From MGIIa-K1 sp964577145 (GTDB taxonomy: Archaea; Thermoplasmatota; Poseidoniia; Poseidoniales; Poseidoniaceae), in the NCBI GenBank assembly GCA_964577145.1, contig CAZNXM010000012.1:1-40504 (forward strand): a stretch of 40,504 nucleotides of DNA, read 5' to 3'. Positions 1 through 7,597 of the stretch are shown piece by piece. Numbering within the stretch: position 1 is the first letter of the stretch; every line of letters begins with the position of its first letter. The translations under genes were made by a program, and so were the position numbers. The notes below the pieces were generated by a model. That model had not been told where the DNA came from. It saw only the letters and a list, made by a program, of their open reading frames with translations, and searched no databases.

Positions 1-2291
1 TGTCCTGTTATGTCGACTAGAATCGAAGGAGTTCCACGAGCGCTTGTTCCCATTGAAATATCAGAAATCTCAGTATTGATTGAAAAGTCGATGAACTCCC
101 AGTCACGCTCGGTTAGGATGACAATCTCAGGGCCAAAAGCATCTCCTCGTGTCAAATCTCTCGTTGAATAGGCTAAGTCTCCCATTCCATCCCCATCGAG
201 ATCCATACCTGTTAACAGCCTGAGACCGAGGTGCTCATTTGTAGCACCTTCAGCGAATAACTGCACATCACTTCGCACACCATTTGGCCCACCAAGGAAT
301 AGTTCGACCTTACCGCTATTGGAATTGGGAAGTTGCATTACTAGGAAATCATCGTAACCATCCTCATTCACATCGCCAGCAGGGGCTAGATTTGTTCCAA
401 GGTTAGCATTTGCATAGCTTCCCCTGAGGGTCCAAGTCGATGTGGGTCCGTTTGAACTGCCAGTAAAGAGATGTATCTTACCGGAATGGTATAGGCCGCC
501 ATCAGCATAGAGTTCGGATAGTAGGAGGTCATCGTTTCCATCACCATCAATATCTCCAACACAAGCCATTGCTGCACCGAATAACTTGCCTGCTAGTAGA
601 ATTTGTTCAGACTGAATAGGGGTTGGATCGATACCACTAGTACTACCTGCGAATACTTCGAGAGAACTGTATCCAGTAGGAGAATCAACTGAACCGGTGT
701 TTGAAATTGCGAGGTCTGAATGGCCATCGCCATTGTAATCTCCTCCACCGACTACAACTCTACCAAATTGTGGACCATTGAGTGTTTGAGTGAGGTTTTG
801 GTAATTCTGAAGGCCAGAAGAATTGCCACGTAATAGTACGACCTTGCCTTGCTGTTCGTCACCAGGAACTGTACCATTGGCAACGATAGCTAAATCGTCA
901 CAACCATCATTTTCGACATCTCCCATTGAAGTCATGGACCATCCAAGTCCATCGCCGTCTTCGCCAGTCATATTCCACCATGATGAATTCTCAAGGCCGA
1001 ATTCTCCTCCGAGAATTGCCCACACATGTCCTGAGGAATTATTTGCTAGACCTGGTTCTGAAACTGCAATATCATCGTATCCATCACAATTCCAATCCCC
1101 AATTGCTAATCCGGTTCCCAGTGAAGAATCTGCATTTTCTCCAACCAGAACCTTGTCGGGATAGTCACTTGGCCCATCTGCTGAGCCATAGTGAATAGAA
1201 ACTGTACCATTTCCATCAGGAATTGTATAGACTAAATCATCACGGCCATCCCCGTTGAGGTCACCACTTGCAATGGTTCCTTCTTCGCTATCATCATCAA
1301 GACTCAAACTCCATTTTGCATTGGGATTGATTCGCCCCTCGTCTTCTCCAACGAGGCTTCGAACCAAGGATAGTGAAGTGTTATTGACATCGCTACCCGA
1401 TGAATAAACAAGTTGTTCAACAGAATTGGAATCAAGGTCCATCGCAACATGCGACATTATTTCAGTGCCTCTTGCCAAGACCTGCTTTGTAGTTTGTAAA
1501 CCATCGGTCCTAAGCAGTCTTACCTCGCCTTCTGTCTCTTCAACATAGACGATATGCAACATATCAGATTCATCTATTTCGACTTCTAAATCAGTGCCGA
1601 TATCGCCCTTTTCAAGAATGCTATGATCCCAGAATGCCTTATTGAAAGACATCTTTTCCAATCCAGTATCAGTCACATAGAGGATATGCATTTTCTCATC
1701 TGAATCAATAACCATCTCAAGACCGAGTGGTTGTGATTCATTCTCAATAGTTCTAATATGCCAAGTTGGTTCGAAGTATACTGCATTTTCTACTGCTAAC
1801 CTCGCAACCTTGAGGTTATTATCCATCGTGTATGCAACGTGTATGCGACCCAAATCATTTACAGCGATTGAACAAGACTGTTCAAATGTCGTTGCGACAG
1901 AAGAAGAGTCTATTTCCATTTCTGATATAGTGTCATTAAGGTGTAAAATAATCAAACTCGTTTGGCCAGCATTCAATGAACAAGCAAGCACTTCTCCATT
2001 CGGTAATACAAGCAAATCCTTGCTATCAGAACTCTCCAACAGTGGATAACTATTCCAGAGGTCAAAATTCGATTCCTGGCGAACGGTCCAATCCACTCCA
2101 TCCAGAGTCAATGTGGTGCCTGCCAAATCATGCCCACTTCCGTTAGAAAAGGGTACTGAAGACGTATTGTGAACCACTTCATCCTCTGTGAGGATAGGTT
2201 GGTTTCCAATAAAAGGAGAAGCCGATTGCATGACGAACAATACAAGAATTGCGATTGGCAGAGCCTTGCCGCGCCATGACATGTTAACCAT
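1..2291 (-). CDS. FG-GAP repeat cell-surface protein (C-terminus beyond the window)
   Basis: The reading frame is open from about 2291 to the window edge, giving at least 763 residues with the C-terminus missing. The N-terminus has a short charged stretch then a hydrophobic segment (ALPIAILVLFVMQSASPF), read as a signal peptide. The second half carries at least seven FG-GAP calcium-loop motifs of the form G-D-x-[ND]-x-D-G-x-x-D at roughly residues 345, 395, 458, 519, 580, 642 and 697, the pattern of integrin-alpha-like beta-propellers. The first 340 residues look like a less regular propeller. Start choice: ATG at 2291 has AAGGGA six bases upstream; ATG at 2282 is in frame and also possible. 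Role is inferred as calcium-dependent extracellular binding or adhesion; the ligand is unknown. It diverges from the thiamine pyrophosphokinase gene. Confidence 0.85.
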   Translation of the reverse strand, partial: MVNMSWRGKALPIAILVLFVMQSASPFIGNQPILTEDEVVHNTSSVPFSNGSGHDLAGTTLTLDGVDWTVRQESNFDLWNSYPLLESSDSKDLLVLPNGEVLACSLNAGQTSLIILHLNDTISEMEIDSSSVATTFEQSCSIAVNDLGRIHVAYTMDNNLKVARLAVENAVYFEPTWHIRTIENESQPLGLEMVIDSDEKMHILYVTDTGLEKMSFNKAFWDHSILEKGDIGTDLEVEIDESDMLHIVYVEETEGEVRLLRTDGLQTTKQVLARGTEIMSHVAMDLDSNSVEQLVYSSGSDVNNTSLSLVRSLVGEDEGRINPNAKWSLSLDDDSEEGTIASGDLNGDGRDDLVYTIPDGNGTVSIHYGSADGPSDYPDKVLVGENADSSLGTGLAIGDWNCDGYDDIAVSEPGLANNSSGHVWAILGGEFGLENSSWWNMTGEDGDGLGWSMTSMGDVENDGCDDLAIVANGTVPGDEQQGKVVLLRGNSSGLQNYQNLTQTLNGPQFGRVVVGGGDYNGDGHSDLAISNTGSVDSPTGYSSLEVFAGSTSGIDPTPIQSEQILLAGKLFGAAMACVGDIDGDGNDDLLLSELYADGGLYHSGKIHLFTGSSNGPTSTWTLRGSYANANLGTNLAPAGDVNEDGYDDFLVMQLPNSNSGKVELFLGGPNGVRSDVQLFAEGATNEHLGLRLLTGMDLDGDGMGDLAYSTRDLTRGDAFGPEIVILTERDWEFIDFSINTEISDISMGTSARGTPSILVDITG

Positions 2292-2334
2292 CAGAATTCC
2301 CTTCCTTCATCACCTTTGCCAAGACAAGTGCGTA

Positions 2335-2380
2335 CGGCCCCCTTGTAGGGGGCCGGTTTGGCTCCTTTGGAGCGAACGGC
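2335..2380. promoter_or_regulatory. Two overlapping hairpins in a divergent intergenic region
   Basis: The intergenic DNA between the FG-GAP gene and the thiamine pyrophosphokinase gene contains a perfect 8-bp inverted repeat (2335-2342 with 2348-2355, loop TTGTA). A second stem (GCTCC 2361-2365 with GGAGC 2369-2373, loop TTT) can be extended outward by GTT/AAC and GCC/GGC pairs, reaching about 2353-2380. The extension reuses bases of the first stem, so the two extended forms exclude each other. It lies 29 bases before the ATG at 2409. It could be an attenuator-like leader for the kinase gene or a DNA operator; neither is proven. Confidence 0.4.
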
Positions 2381-2408
2381 TTGAATCAGTGTACTTGGTG
2401 GGCAGTTC

Positions 2409-2978
2409 ATGGCGGAATTTGTCCTCGTAGTGGCCAATGGTGAGTTTCCATCTGACGAGCTATTTGGAACATTAATTGAACAGGCGGATTTCACCATTGC
2501 TCTCGATGGTGCAGCCGACCGTTTTGAAGGATGGGATGTTGTGATTGGTGATCTCGATTCAATTGAGAGCAGTGAAGGACTTGATGCCATGGATAATCAG
2601 GATGATTCAGACCTCGCAAAAGCACTGAAAAAATATGATGTTGATGCAGTTGTAGGTATTGCTGGAGGAAGGCTAGATCATCAACTTCAAGCATATACTT
2701 CACTCGTGGAATCTAACTCTGATGCAATTCTATATCTCGACGGATGGAGAGCATGTAGAGTCCCTGAAGAAGGATTGAATGTTGAGTTGGAAGGTGGTTC
2801 CATTTGCGCCCTATTTGCACTAGGTCCCGTCGAATCGGTCAACCTTACCGGTTGTGAATTTGAAATGAGTAATGAGAATTTGAATACCGGAACAAAGGGT
2901 GTAGGAAATTCCGCACTGGGTGGCAATGTTGAAATCTCCCACAAATCAGGTGATTTACTCTTTATCTGGTCAGCCTGA
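2409..2978 (+). CDS. Thiamine pyrophosphokinase
   Basis: The 189-residue protein should transfer pyrophosphate from ATP to thiamine to form thiamine diphosphate in the cytoplasm. Family motifs are present in order: ALDGAAD (31-37), the acidic GDLDSI motif (47-52), a QDDSDLAKAL stretch (64-73) matching the DQDxTDLxKAL signature, and GGRLDH (86-91). The C-terminal third ends in a beta-rich domain with GTKGVGNSALGG and GDLLFIW, the usual thiamine-binding region. Length is normal or slightly short for the family (about 200-220). It stands alone on the plus strand behind a hairpin-rich leader, and its stop overlaps the end of the convergent gene by 9 bases. No other thiamine genes are nearby, which suggests salvage of imported thiamine (inference). 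Confidence 0.88.
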   Translation: MAEFVLVVANGEFPSDELFGTLIEQADFTIALDGAADRFEGWDVVIGDLDSIESSEGLDAMDNQDDSDLAKALKKYDVDAVVGIAGGRLDHQLQAYTSLVESNSDAILYLDGWRACRVPEEGLNVELEGGSICALFALGPVESVNLTGCEFEMSNENLNTGTKGVGNSALGGNVEISHKSGDLLFIWSA

Positions 2979-3839
2979 ACGTGGAGGCAGATGACGTCTG
3001 ATATGAAGAGAATATTCCTCCTCTTCATTCCATTCACTCGCTTTTTCATCGATGCGGCTCGCTTTCATTGTTCCCTCAAATCCACCCCAATCCTCGATCA
3101 ACTTCAATTTCCAAGCCGCCTTACCGGAATGCCCAGGGAGTAATGTGCGCCACATCTTTGGGATTCTTCCCGGTGTAATCAGATTCACTTGGTCTACAAT
3201 AGAGGTCGTGCATGTACTGAATAATGTGTGATACCATTCGGGTCGTTCAGCAATTTGATTCAAGCGATTTAGCAAGGCCAATAACAAGGCCTTGTCTTTA
3301 CCCGGAGGCGTCTGTGCTCTGAATAAGTGAACCCTGTGATTTCTGACATTTGTTCTAAGATGTAGAGCATCTCTTTCGGTGGCTACAAGAAGATAGAGTT
3401 CGTATGCTCTCCACATACCATCCCATGGATGATATCTTTCTCCAAGTTCACGTCTTGTCTCAAAGGAGAATGTGATTACTTGTCCATCTTCGAATTCGAA
3501 TGAAATCATTGTGTGAGCTAAGCCCTTGATTTTGTGAAAGTGGTCGATGACAAACCAAACATCCTTTATTGAATCTGCATTGACTGAAACTTCTATCCAT
3601 TTCTCATCAAAATCCCTACTGGTACGCCATTTGAAATCTCTGACCTCTTTGATAGTAATATCCGATCCGTCTATAGTTGCTGAACCCAATCCTCTACAAT
3701 CAGCAACCCATTCTCTATTGAGTTGTGGAACCTCTGGTCTTACTCGACTCCACCATATCCATGTTAGCCTTGAAACAAAAATAATTGCAAGTACGCCGAC
3801 GAGAAATGCTGCCCATTTCATTATAATATCTATTTCCAT
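2970..3839 (-). CDS. Membrane-anchored protein of unknown function
   Basis: The 289-residue protein starts with a single hydrophobic helix (WAAFLVGVLAIIFVSRLTWIWW, about residues 8-30), then a soluble alpha/beta region rich in Trp, Arg and His with no motif I recognise. A longer reading to 3911 exists, but ATG 3839 is preferred: it sits two bases after the upstream gene's stop and has GAGGTGG (3851-3845) five bases upstream. It is the last gene of the surface-protein unit and is probably translated by coupling. The chain includes a stretch around residues 60-75 that resembles a PH-like or GRAM-like strand pattern, but this is weak. I do not assign a function. Its end overlaps the thiamine pyrophosphokinase stop by 9 bases. 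Confidence 0.7.
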   Translation of the reverse strand: MEIDIIMKWAAFLVGVLAIIFVSRLTWIWWSRVRPEVPQLNREWVADCRGLGSATIDGSDITIKEVRDFKWRTSRDFDEKWIEVSVNADSIKDVWFVIDHFHKIKGLAHTMISFEFEDGQVITFSFETRRELGERYHPWDGMWRAYELYLLVATERDALHLRTNVRNHRVHLFRAQTPPGKDKALLLALLNRLNQIAERPEWYHTLFSTCTTSIVDQVNLITPGRIPKMWRTLLPGHSGKAAWKLKLIEDWGGFEGTMKASRIDEKASEWNEEEEYSLHIRRHLPPRSG

Positions 3840-3841
3840 TA

Positions 3842-5104
3842 CTACCACCTCGACCACATCATCATTGATGAATCCCACCAATCTACTCGTCCGTCTTCGT
3901 GACGTCGCCAAAGAATTCCTTCATCATCGACATGAGTTGGTAAGCCCTCAGAATCAGGATTACCTTCCGAATCGAGATGTGTGGACATCAGTATATCCTC
4001 GTCTTCAGAATTACGTGACATCAATACAAATACCGCAATCCCAAGGAATATCGAGAGTAAACCAATGCCATACCAGCCTACTGCAGATGTTTGAGTATCA
4101 TCGCCGCGTGACTGTAATGGTAAGGAATCATCTTGAGGAATATCCTCTACTACTGGCGGTGGAAGTCGTACCAACATTACCCCTTCAGTAGCCTTTATTC
4201 CTTCAAAATTTGTAACTGTTAGAAGGACCTTGTAAACTCCAGGTGACCAGTCTTTACAATCAACTCTACTAGTGTTGGATTCAAGACCACTTTGCGGAGT
4301 GATTGTCCATGTTTTGGTATAGGCCAGATGGTCCTCTCCGGGAGCGGGAACATGGTCGATTGAACATGGACCTCCAACTGCTACTCCATTTCCAGATACT
4401 GCCAATTCAAATGCAGGAGGTGGCTTGTTCACAATTACAATCTCCAATTCATCCATGGAAGTTTGCCCAAGTCCATTTTGATAAGTTTCACGAATAATGT
4501 ACTCGCCTGCAGGCCAATCGCTGCAATCTAAGAAATTCTGATCATCGAGAACCTTGAATGGAGTTCCACTAATTGAACGGGTTCCATCCATTCCATATCG
4601 AGGACCCGTTTCGTCAGTAAATCTTCTCTCGATTTGACAATCATCACCAGTTTCCATAATTTCCGAACCTGATAAACGTAAATCAATGGAAGGTATCGAA
4701 AGGGCTGGAGTTAAATCGAAACTTCCTATGGCAATCTGTGATAGTAATCTTCCTTCAACATCTGTAATTTCAAGTGTTAACATATGTTCACCTTCGGCCC
4801 AAGAATCGTATGTAATCGACGCATTGGCCTGCATATCAAAGGACATTGTAATTTCATCGGAGACAACCCTACCTGCATGTTCTCCAAATAATGTGAGTGT
4901 CAAATCTACCCACGAATTTGTTGAATTAAGAACGATAACTATTCTAATTGAATCTGTTATTCCGTCTTGGTCAACATCTAAACTATCGTTTCTAAGAGCT
5001 ACGAGTGTTAATCCTGCTTCCTCTAGCGGATCTACCTCCTCTGCAGAAACTGGCAGAATGAAACATGAGGAAATAATTAGCAAAGCAAGAATGAATTCAC
5101 GCAT
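3842..5104 (-). CDS. Ig-like surface protein with DUF2510-like cytoplasmic tail
   Basis: The 420-residue protein has a clean signal peptide (MREFILALLIISSCFILPVSA) and about three beta-sandwich domains of PKD/Ig type, each with a Cys near a repeated C-x-D-W-x-x-G motif (CSDWPAGEY and CKDWSPGVY). A membrane helix follows at about 338-361, then a tail of about 60 residues. The tail ends in an aromatic motif: D-D-E-G, then W-R-R-x-x-D-G-x-x-x-W-W, then W-S-R-W. This resembles DUF2510 modules and the C-terminus of the protein at 35164-35850. The start at 5104 is chosen over 5152 because of the signal peptide and AAGGGGGGG (5119-5111) six bases upstream. It overlaps the upstream stop by 8 bases, so coupled translation is likely. 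Role: surface recognition or scaffold (inference). Confidence 0.8.
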   Translation of the reverse strand: MREFILALLIISSCFILPVSAEEVDPLEEAGLTLVALRNDSLDVDQDGITDSIRIVIVLNSTNSWVDLTLTLFGEHAGRVVSDEITMSFDMQANASITYDSWAEGEHMLTLEITDVEGRLLSQIAIGSFDLTPALSIPSIDLRLSGSEIMETGDDCQIERRFTDETGPRYGMDGTRSISGTPFKVLDDQNFLDCSDWPAGEYIIRETYQNGLGQTSMDELEIVIVNKPPPAFELAVSGNGVAVGGPCSIDHVPAPGEDHLAYTKTWTITPQSGLESNTSRVDCKDWSPGVYKVLLTVTNFEGIKATEGVMLVRLPPPVVEDIPQDDSLPLQSRGDDTQTSAVGWYGIGLLSIFLGIAVFVLMSRNSEDEDILMSTHLDSEGNPDSEGLPTHVDDEGILWRRHEDGRVDWWDSSMMMWSRW

Positions 5105-7553
5105 CAAATTCCCCCCCTTGTTCTTCTTCCGATTTGGAAAGTCCTCTCTCAAGTGCTTCGGGCGACCTGCTCATTTTGGTAAGATGAGCAATCATCGAAG
5201 CGAAAATCATCGTGCTTCCAAGAATTAGATATGATAACCAACTCGCTGCCGGGTCTTCACCCATGATTGAAATCGCAGCATTCCAACCTCCGTATTCATC
5301 AGACCAACCATCTCCGTCACGGTCTGGACAACCTTGCACATCTCTAAACGAAGTGCCTGAAACATCTGGACAATCATCTCTTAGAGCACCCATTTGAACA
5401 TCACCAAATCCATCTTCGTCAAGGTCCTCCCATTGCATTCGGTCTGTAGGGAAAGCATCAGCAGTACCCCATGGTGATGCTGGCCACTCCTGTGAAGGAT
5501 CGGACCAACCATCACCATCTGAATCACGGCAACCTAAACGGTCAAAGAAAGATTGACCTCGCTCACTAGGACAAGCATCTCCCTCGTGTCCATTGGGGTC
5601 ATCACCGAAGCCATCACTATCGCTATCGCGCCACTGAGTCGGTTCATGTGGGAAGGAGTCTCCGAGGTCTGACCAACCATCACCATCGGTATCGTGGCAA
5701 CCCCAGCGATCTCCACCCTGTATTGGCCCTACTGAGGTTCCAGGTACATCTGGACAAACATCTGCTGTGGTTCCACGTGGATTGTCGCCCCTACCATCAC
5801 CATCTCTATCGTGCCATTGAGTCGGATCTGCAGGCCAAGCATCTCCTTGACCTCCCGGGCTAGCCAGCCAATGCGGAGTAGGGTCGGAGTAACCATCACC
5901 ATCATTGTCCGGACATCCCCACCGGTCCATGGTAGAGTCACCTTCTGTGGAAACACAACTATCTCCTCTCCATGCTTCTCGCCATGTTTCTCCATCAAAA
6001 TATTCGGAATTATCACCATAGCCATCATCATCGGTATCGTGCCATTGGCTCTCATCATCTGGGAAGGCATCTGCAAAACCGTCAGGATGTGAAATCCACC
6101 AATCATCAGGATTGGAGTAGCCATCCATATCTGAGTCAAAGCAGCCAAATCGGTCCGCCCAACTAATCCAACCACTTTCAACTTCTTCGACCGTTGAAAG
6201 AGGGCAAACATCAGCTTCGAAACCCGTTAGATTATCCCCATAGCCATCTCCATCAGAATCGAGGTGCTGCGAAGGTATTAGTGGGAAATCATCGACTTGT
6301 GTTGCACCATATGATTGGTTATCACCCCAACCATCGCCATCGGTATCCAACCACTGGCTTGGATTATCTGGGAAGTCATCGACTTGTTCGGCATCTAGGC
6401 TCTGGTTATCGCCCCAGCCATCGCCATCACGGTCAGACCACTGGCTTGGTATGGTAGGGAATGCATCTGCACCATCGGCTGCTGTCCAATTTGCATCCGG
6501 ATCTGACCATCCATCCGAATCTTCGTCTGGACAACCATACCTATCTTGAATTGAATATCCTGTTACGAAAGGACAAGCGTCTGGTGTACTAGCATTATCA
6601 TACCAAATTCCAATCGACCAGTTTACTCTGGTATCATTCCACTCAGGGTCAGCCCAATTATCACCAAAGCCATCCTCGTCGGTATCTTGCCATTGACTGG
6701 CATCTAATGGAAAGGAGTCGCCTAATCCCTGCGGATGTGCATACCATTCGGTTACTCCGTCCAAACCACCAGGGTCTGCATCCGACCAACCATCACCATC
6801 TGAATCAAGACAACCAAAGCGGTCCTCGGCAGAATATCCACGTCGATATGGGCAATGGTCTCCTTGAAATCCATCTAAATTATCGCCATAACCATCGTTA
6901 TCTGAATCCATCCATTGACTTGGCTCGGATTGGAATGCATCTGCACCATTATTCGGCCCCCATCCTTCATCCGGGTCCGACCATCCATCTGAGTCCTCAT
7001 CTGGACATCCTTGGCGGTCATTGGTTGAGGTTCCTGCAACGAGGTCGCAATCATCTTCAGTGTCAATGAAGCCGTCTTCATCGGTATCTCGACTATCCTG
7101 ATTGATACTTGGCGTTAGAGTATAATCGACTCCATCATTGCACCAACTATCTTTGCCCTTGATTTTAGCATAGACCCATCCTGCAGTTGGCATCGTCGTT
7201 GACAGTGTTGTCGATGATCCTGCATCAGACATTGCCTGACTTGCAACTTGTGACCCAGAATCGTCATGCATAGAAAAGTCGGCTTCCCAACCATCACCTG
7301 GGCACCACCAAGCTCCATTATTCATCGAGCCTGAAAATGAAACCTGGACTATGTCGCCCTTGTAAGCGTACATTTTCCACCAATCGGTTTCATCATTTGG
7401 CGAGCAACCATCATCGTAGCAAACATAGCCATTTGAGGAAACACCATTTGTCATTGGATTTGCATTGGTAATATCATCGTCTGCAGTGACTGGTGGAAGA
7501 AAAGTCACCATGCACGCGGCCAGACAAAACGCCAGCCATGCTCTCGCGCGCAT
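5097..7553 (-). CDS. Thrombospondin type 3 repeat calcium-binding surface rod
   Basis: The 818-residue exported protein has a signal peptide (about 1-24), a Cys- and Trp-rich N-terminal beta domain (about 25-150) resembling bacterial pre-peptidase C-terminal domains, then about ten Asp-rich repeats to about residue 760. Each repeat combines D-x-D-x-D-G-[WYF]-[SG]-D calcium loops with Q-W-x-D. Most pair a Cys in a D-x-C-P turn with a later G-C, suggesting disulfide-stapled calcium rods as in thrombospondin type 3 repeats. A membrane helix (about 768-790) and a short Glu-rich tail finish it. Two adjacent units (near 6300-6440) lack the Cys pair. It is third in a five-gene unit. The ATG at 7553 has only a weak AGGT upstream. 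Role: a rigid stalk or spacer on the cell surface (inference). Confidence 0.88.
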   Translation of the reverse strand: MRARAWLAFCLAACMVTFLPPVTADDDITNANPMTNGVSSNGYVCYDDGCSPNDETDWWKMYAYKGDIVQVSFSGSMNNGAWWCPGDGWEADFSMHDDSGSQVASQAMSDAGSSTTLSTTMPTAGWVYAKIKGKDSWCNDGVDYTLTPSINQDSRDTDEDGFIDTEDDCDLVAGTSTNDRQGCPDEDSDGWSDPDEGWGPNNGADAFQSEPSQWMDSDNDGYGDNLDGFQGDHCPYRRGYSAEDRFGCLDSDGDGWSDADPGGLDGVTEWYAHPQGLGDSFPLDASQWQDTDEDGFGDNWADPEWNDTRVNWSIGIWYDNASTPDACPFVTGYSIQDRYGCPDEDSDGWSDPDANWTAADGADAFPTIPSQWSDRDGDGWGDNQSLDAEQVDDFPDNPSQWLDTDGDGWGDNQSYGATQVDDFPLIPSQHLDSDGDGYGDNLTGFEADVCPLSTVEEVESGWISWADRFGCFDSDMDGYSNPDDWWISHPDGFADAFPDDESQWHDTDDDGYGDNSEYFDGETWREAWRGDSCVSTEGDSTMDRWGCPDNDGDGYSDPTPHWLASPGGQGDAWPADPTQWHDRDGDGRGDNPRGTTADVCPDVPGTSVGPIQGGDRWGCHDTDGDGWSDLGDSFPHEPTQWRDSDSDGFGDDPNGHEGDACPSERGQSFFDRLGCRDSDGDGWSDPSQEWPASPWGTADAFPTDRMQWEDLDEDGFGDVQMGALRDDCPDVSGTSFRDVQGCPDRDGDGWSDEYGGWNAAISIMGEDPAASWLSYLILGSTMIFASMIAHLTKMSRSPEALERGLSKSEEEQGGEFDA

Positions 7554-7597
7554 GTACCTGCATGCGAGGAGGGGGTTTTCAATGGGTCGCCGGCACT

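Noticed and set aside
2292..2408. TPP riboswitch before the thiamine pyrophosphokinase gene
   Set aside because: The hairpins are there, but the conserved CUGAGA and the ACCxxxGAACCUGA-type elements are absent, so it is not a classical THI element.
3547..4191. 214-codon open frame on the plus strand across two surface genes
   Set aside because: It spans the junction of two coupled minus-strand genes, and its Ser/Thr/Ile-rich product matches no family.
5648..7069. Several His-rich open frames on the plus strand inside the calcium-rod gene
   Set aside because: They are the antisense reading of Asp-rich repeats (GAT codons read as ATC or CAT/CAC-rich), with no ribosome sites and no family resemblance.
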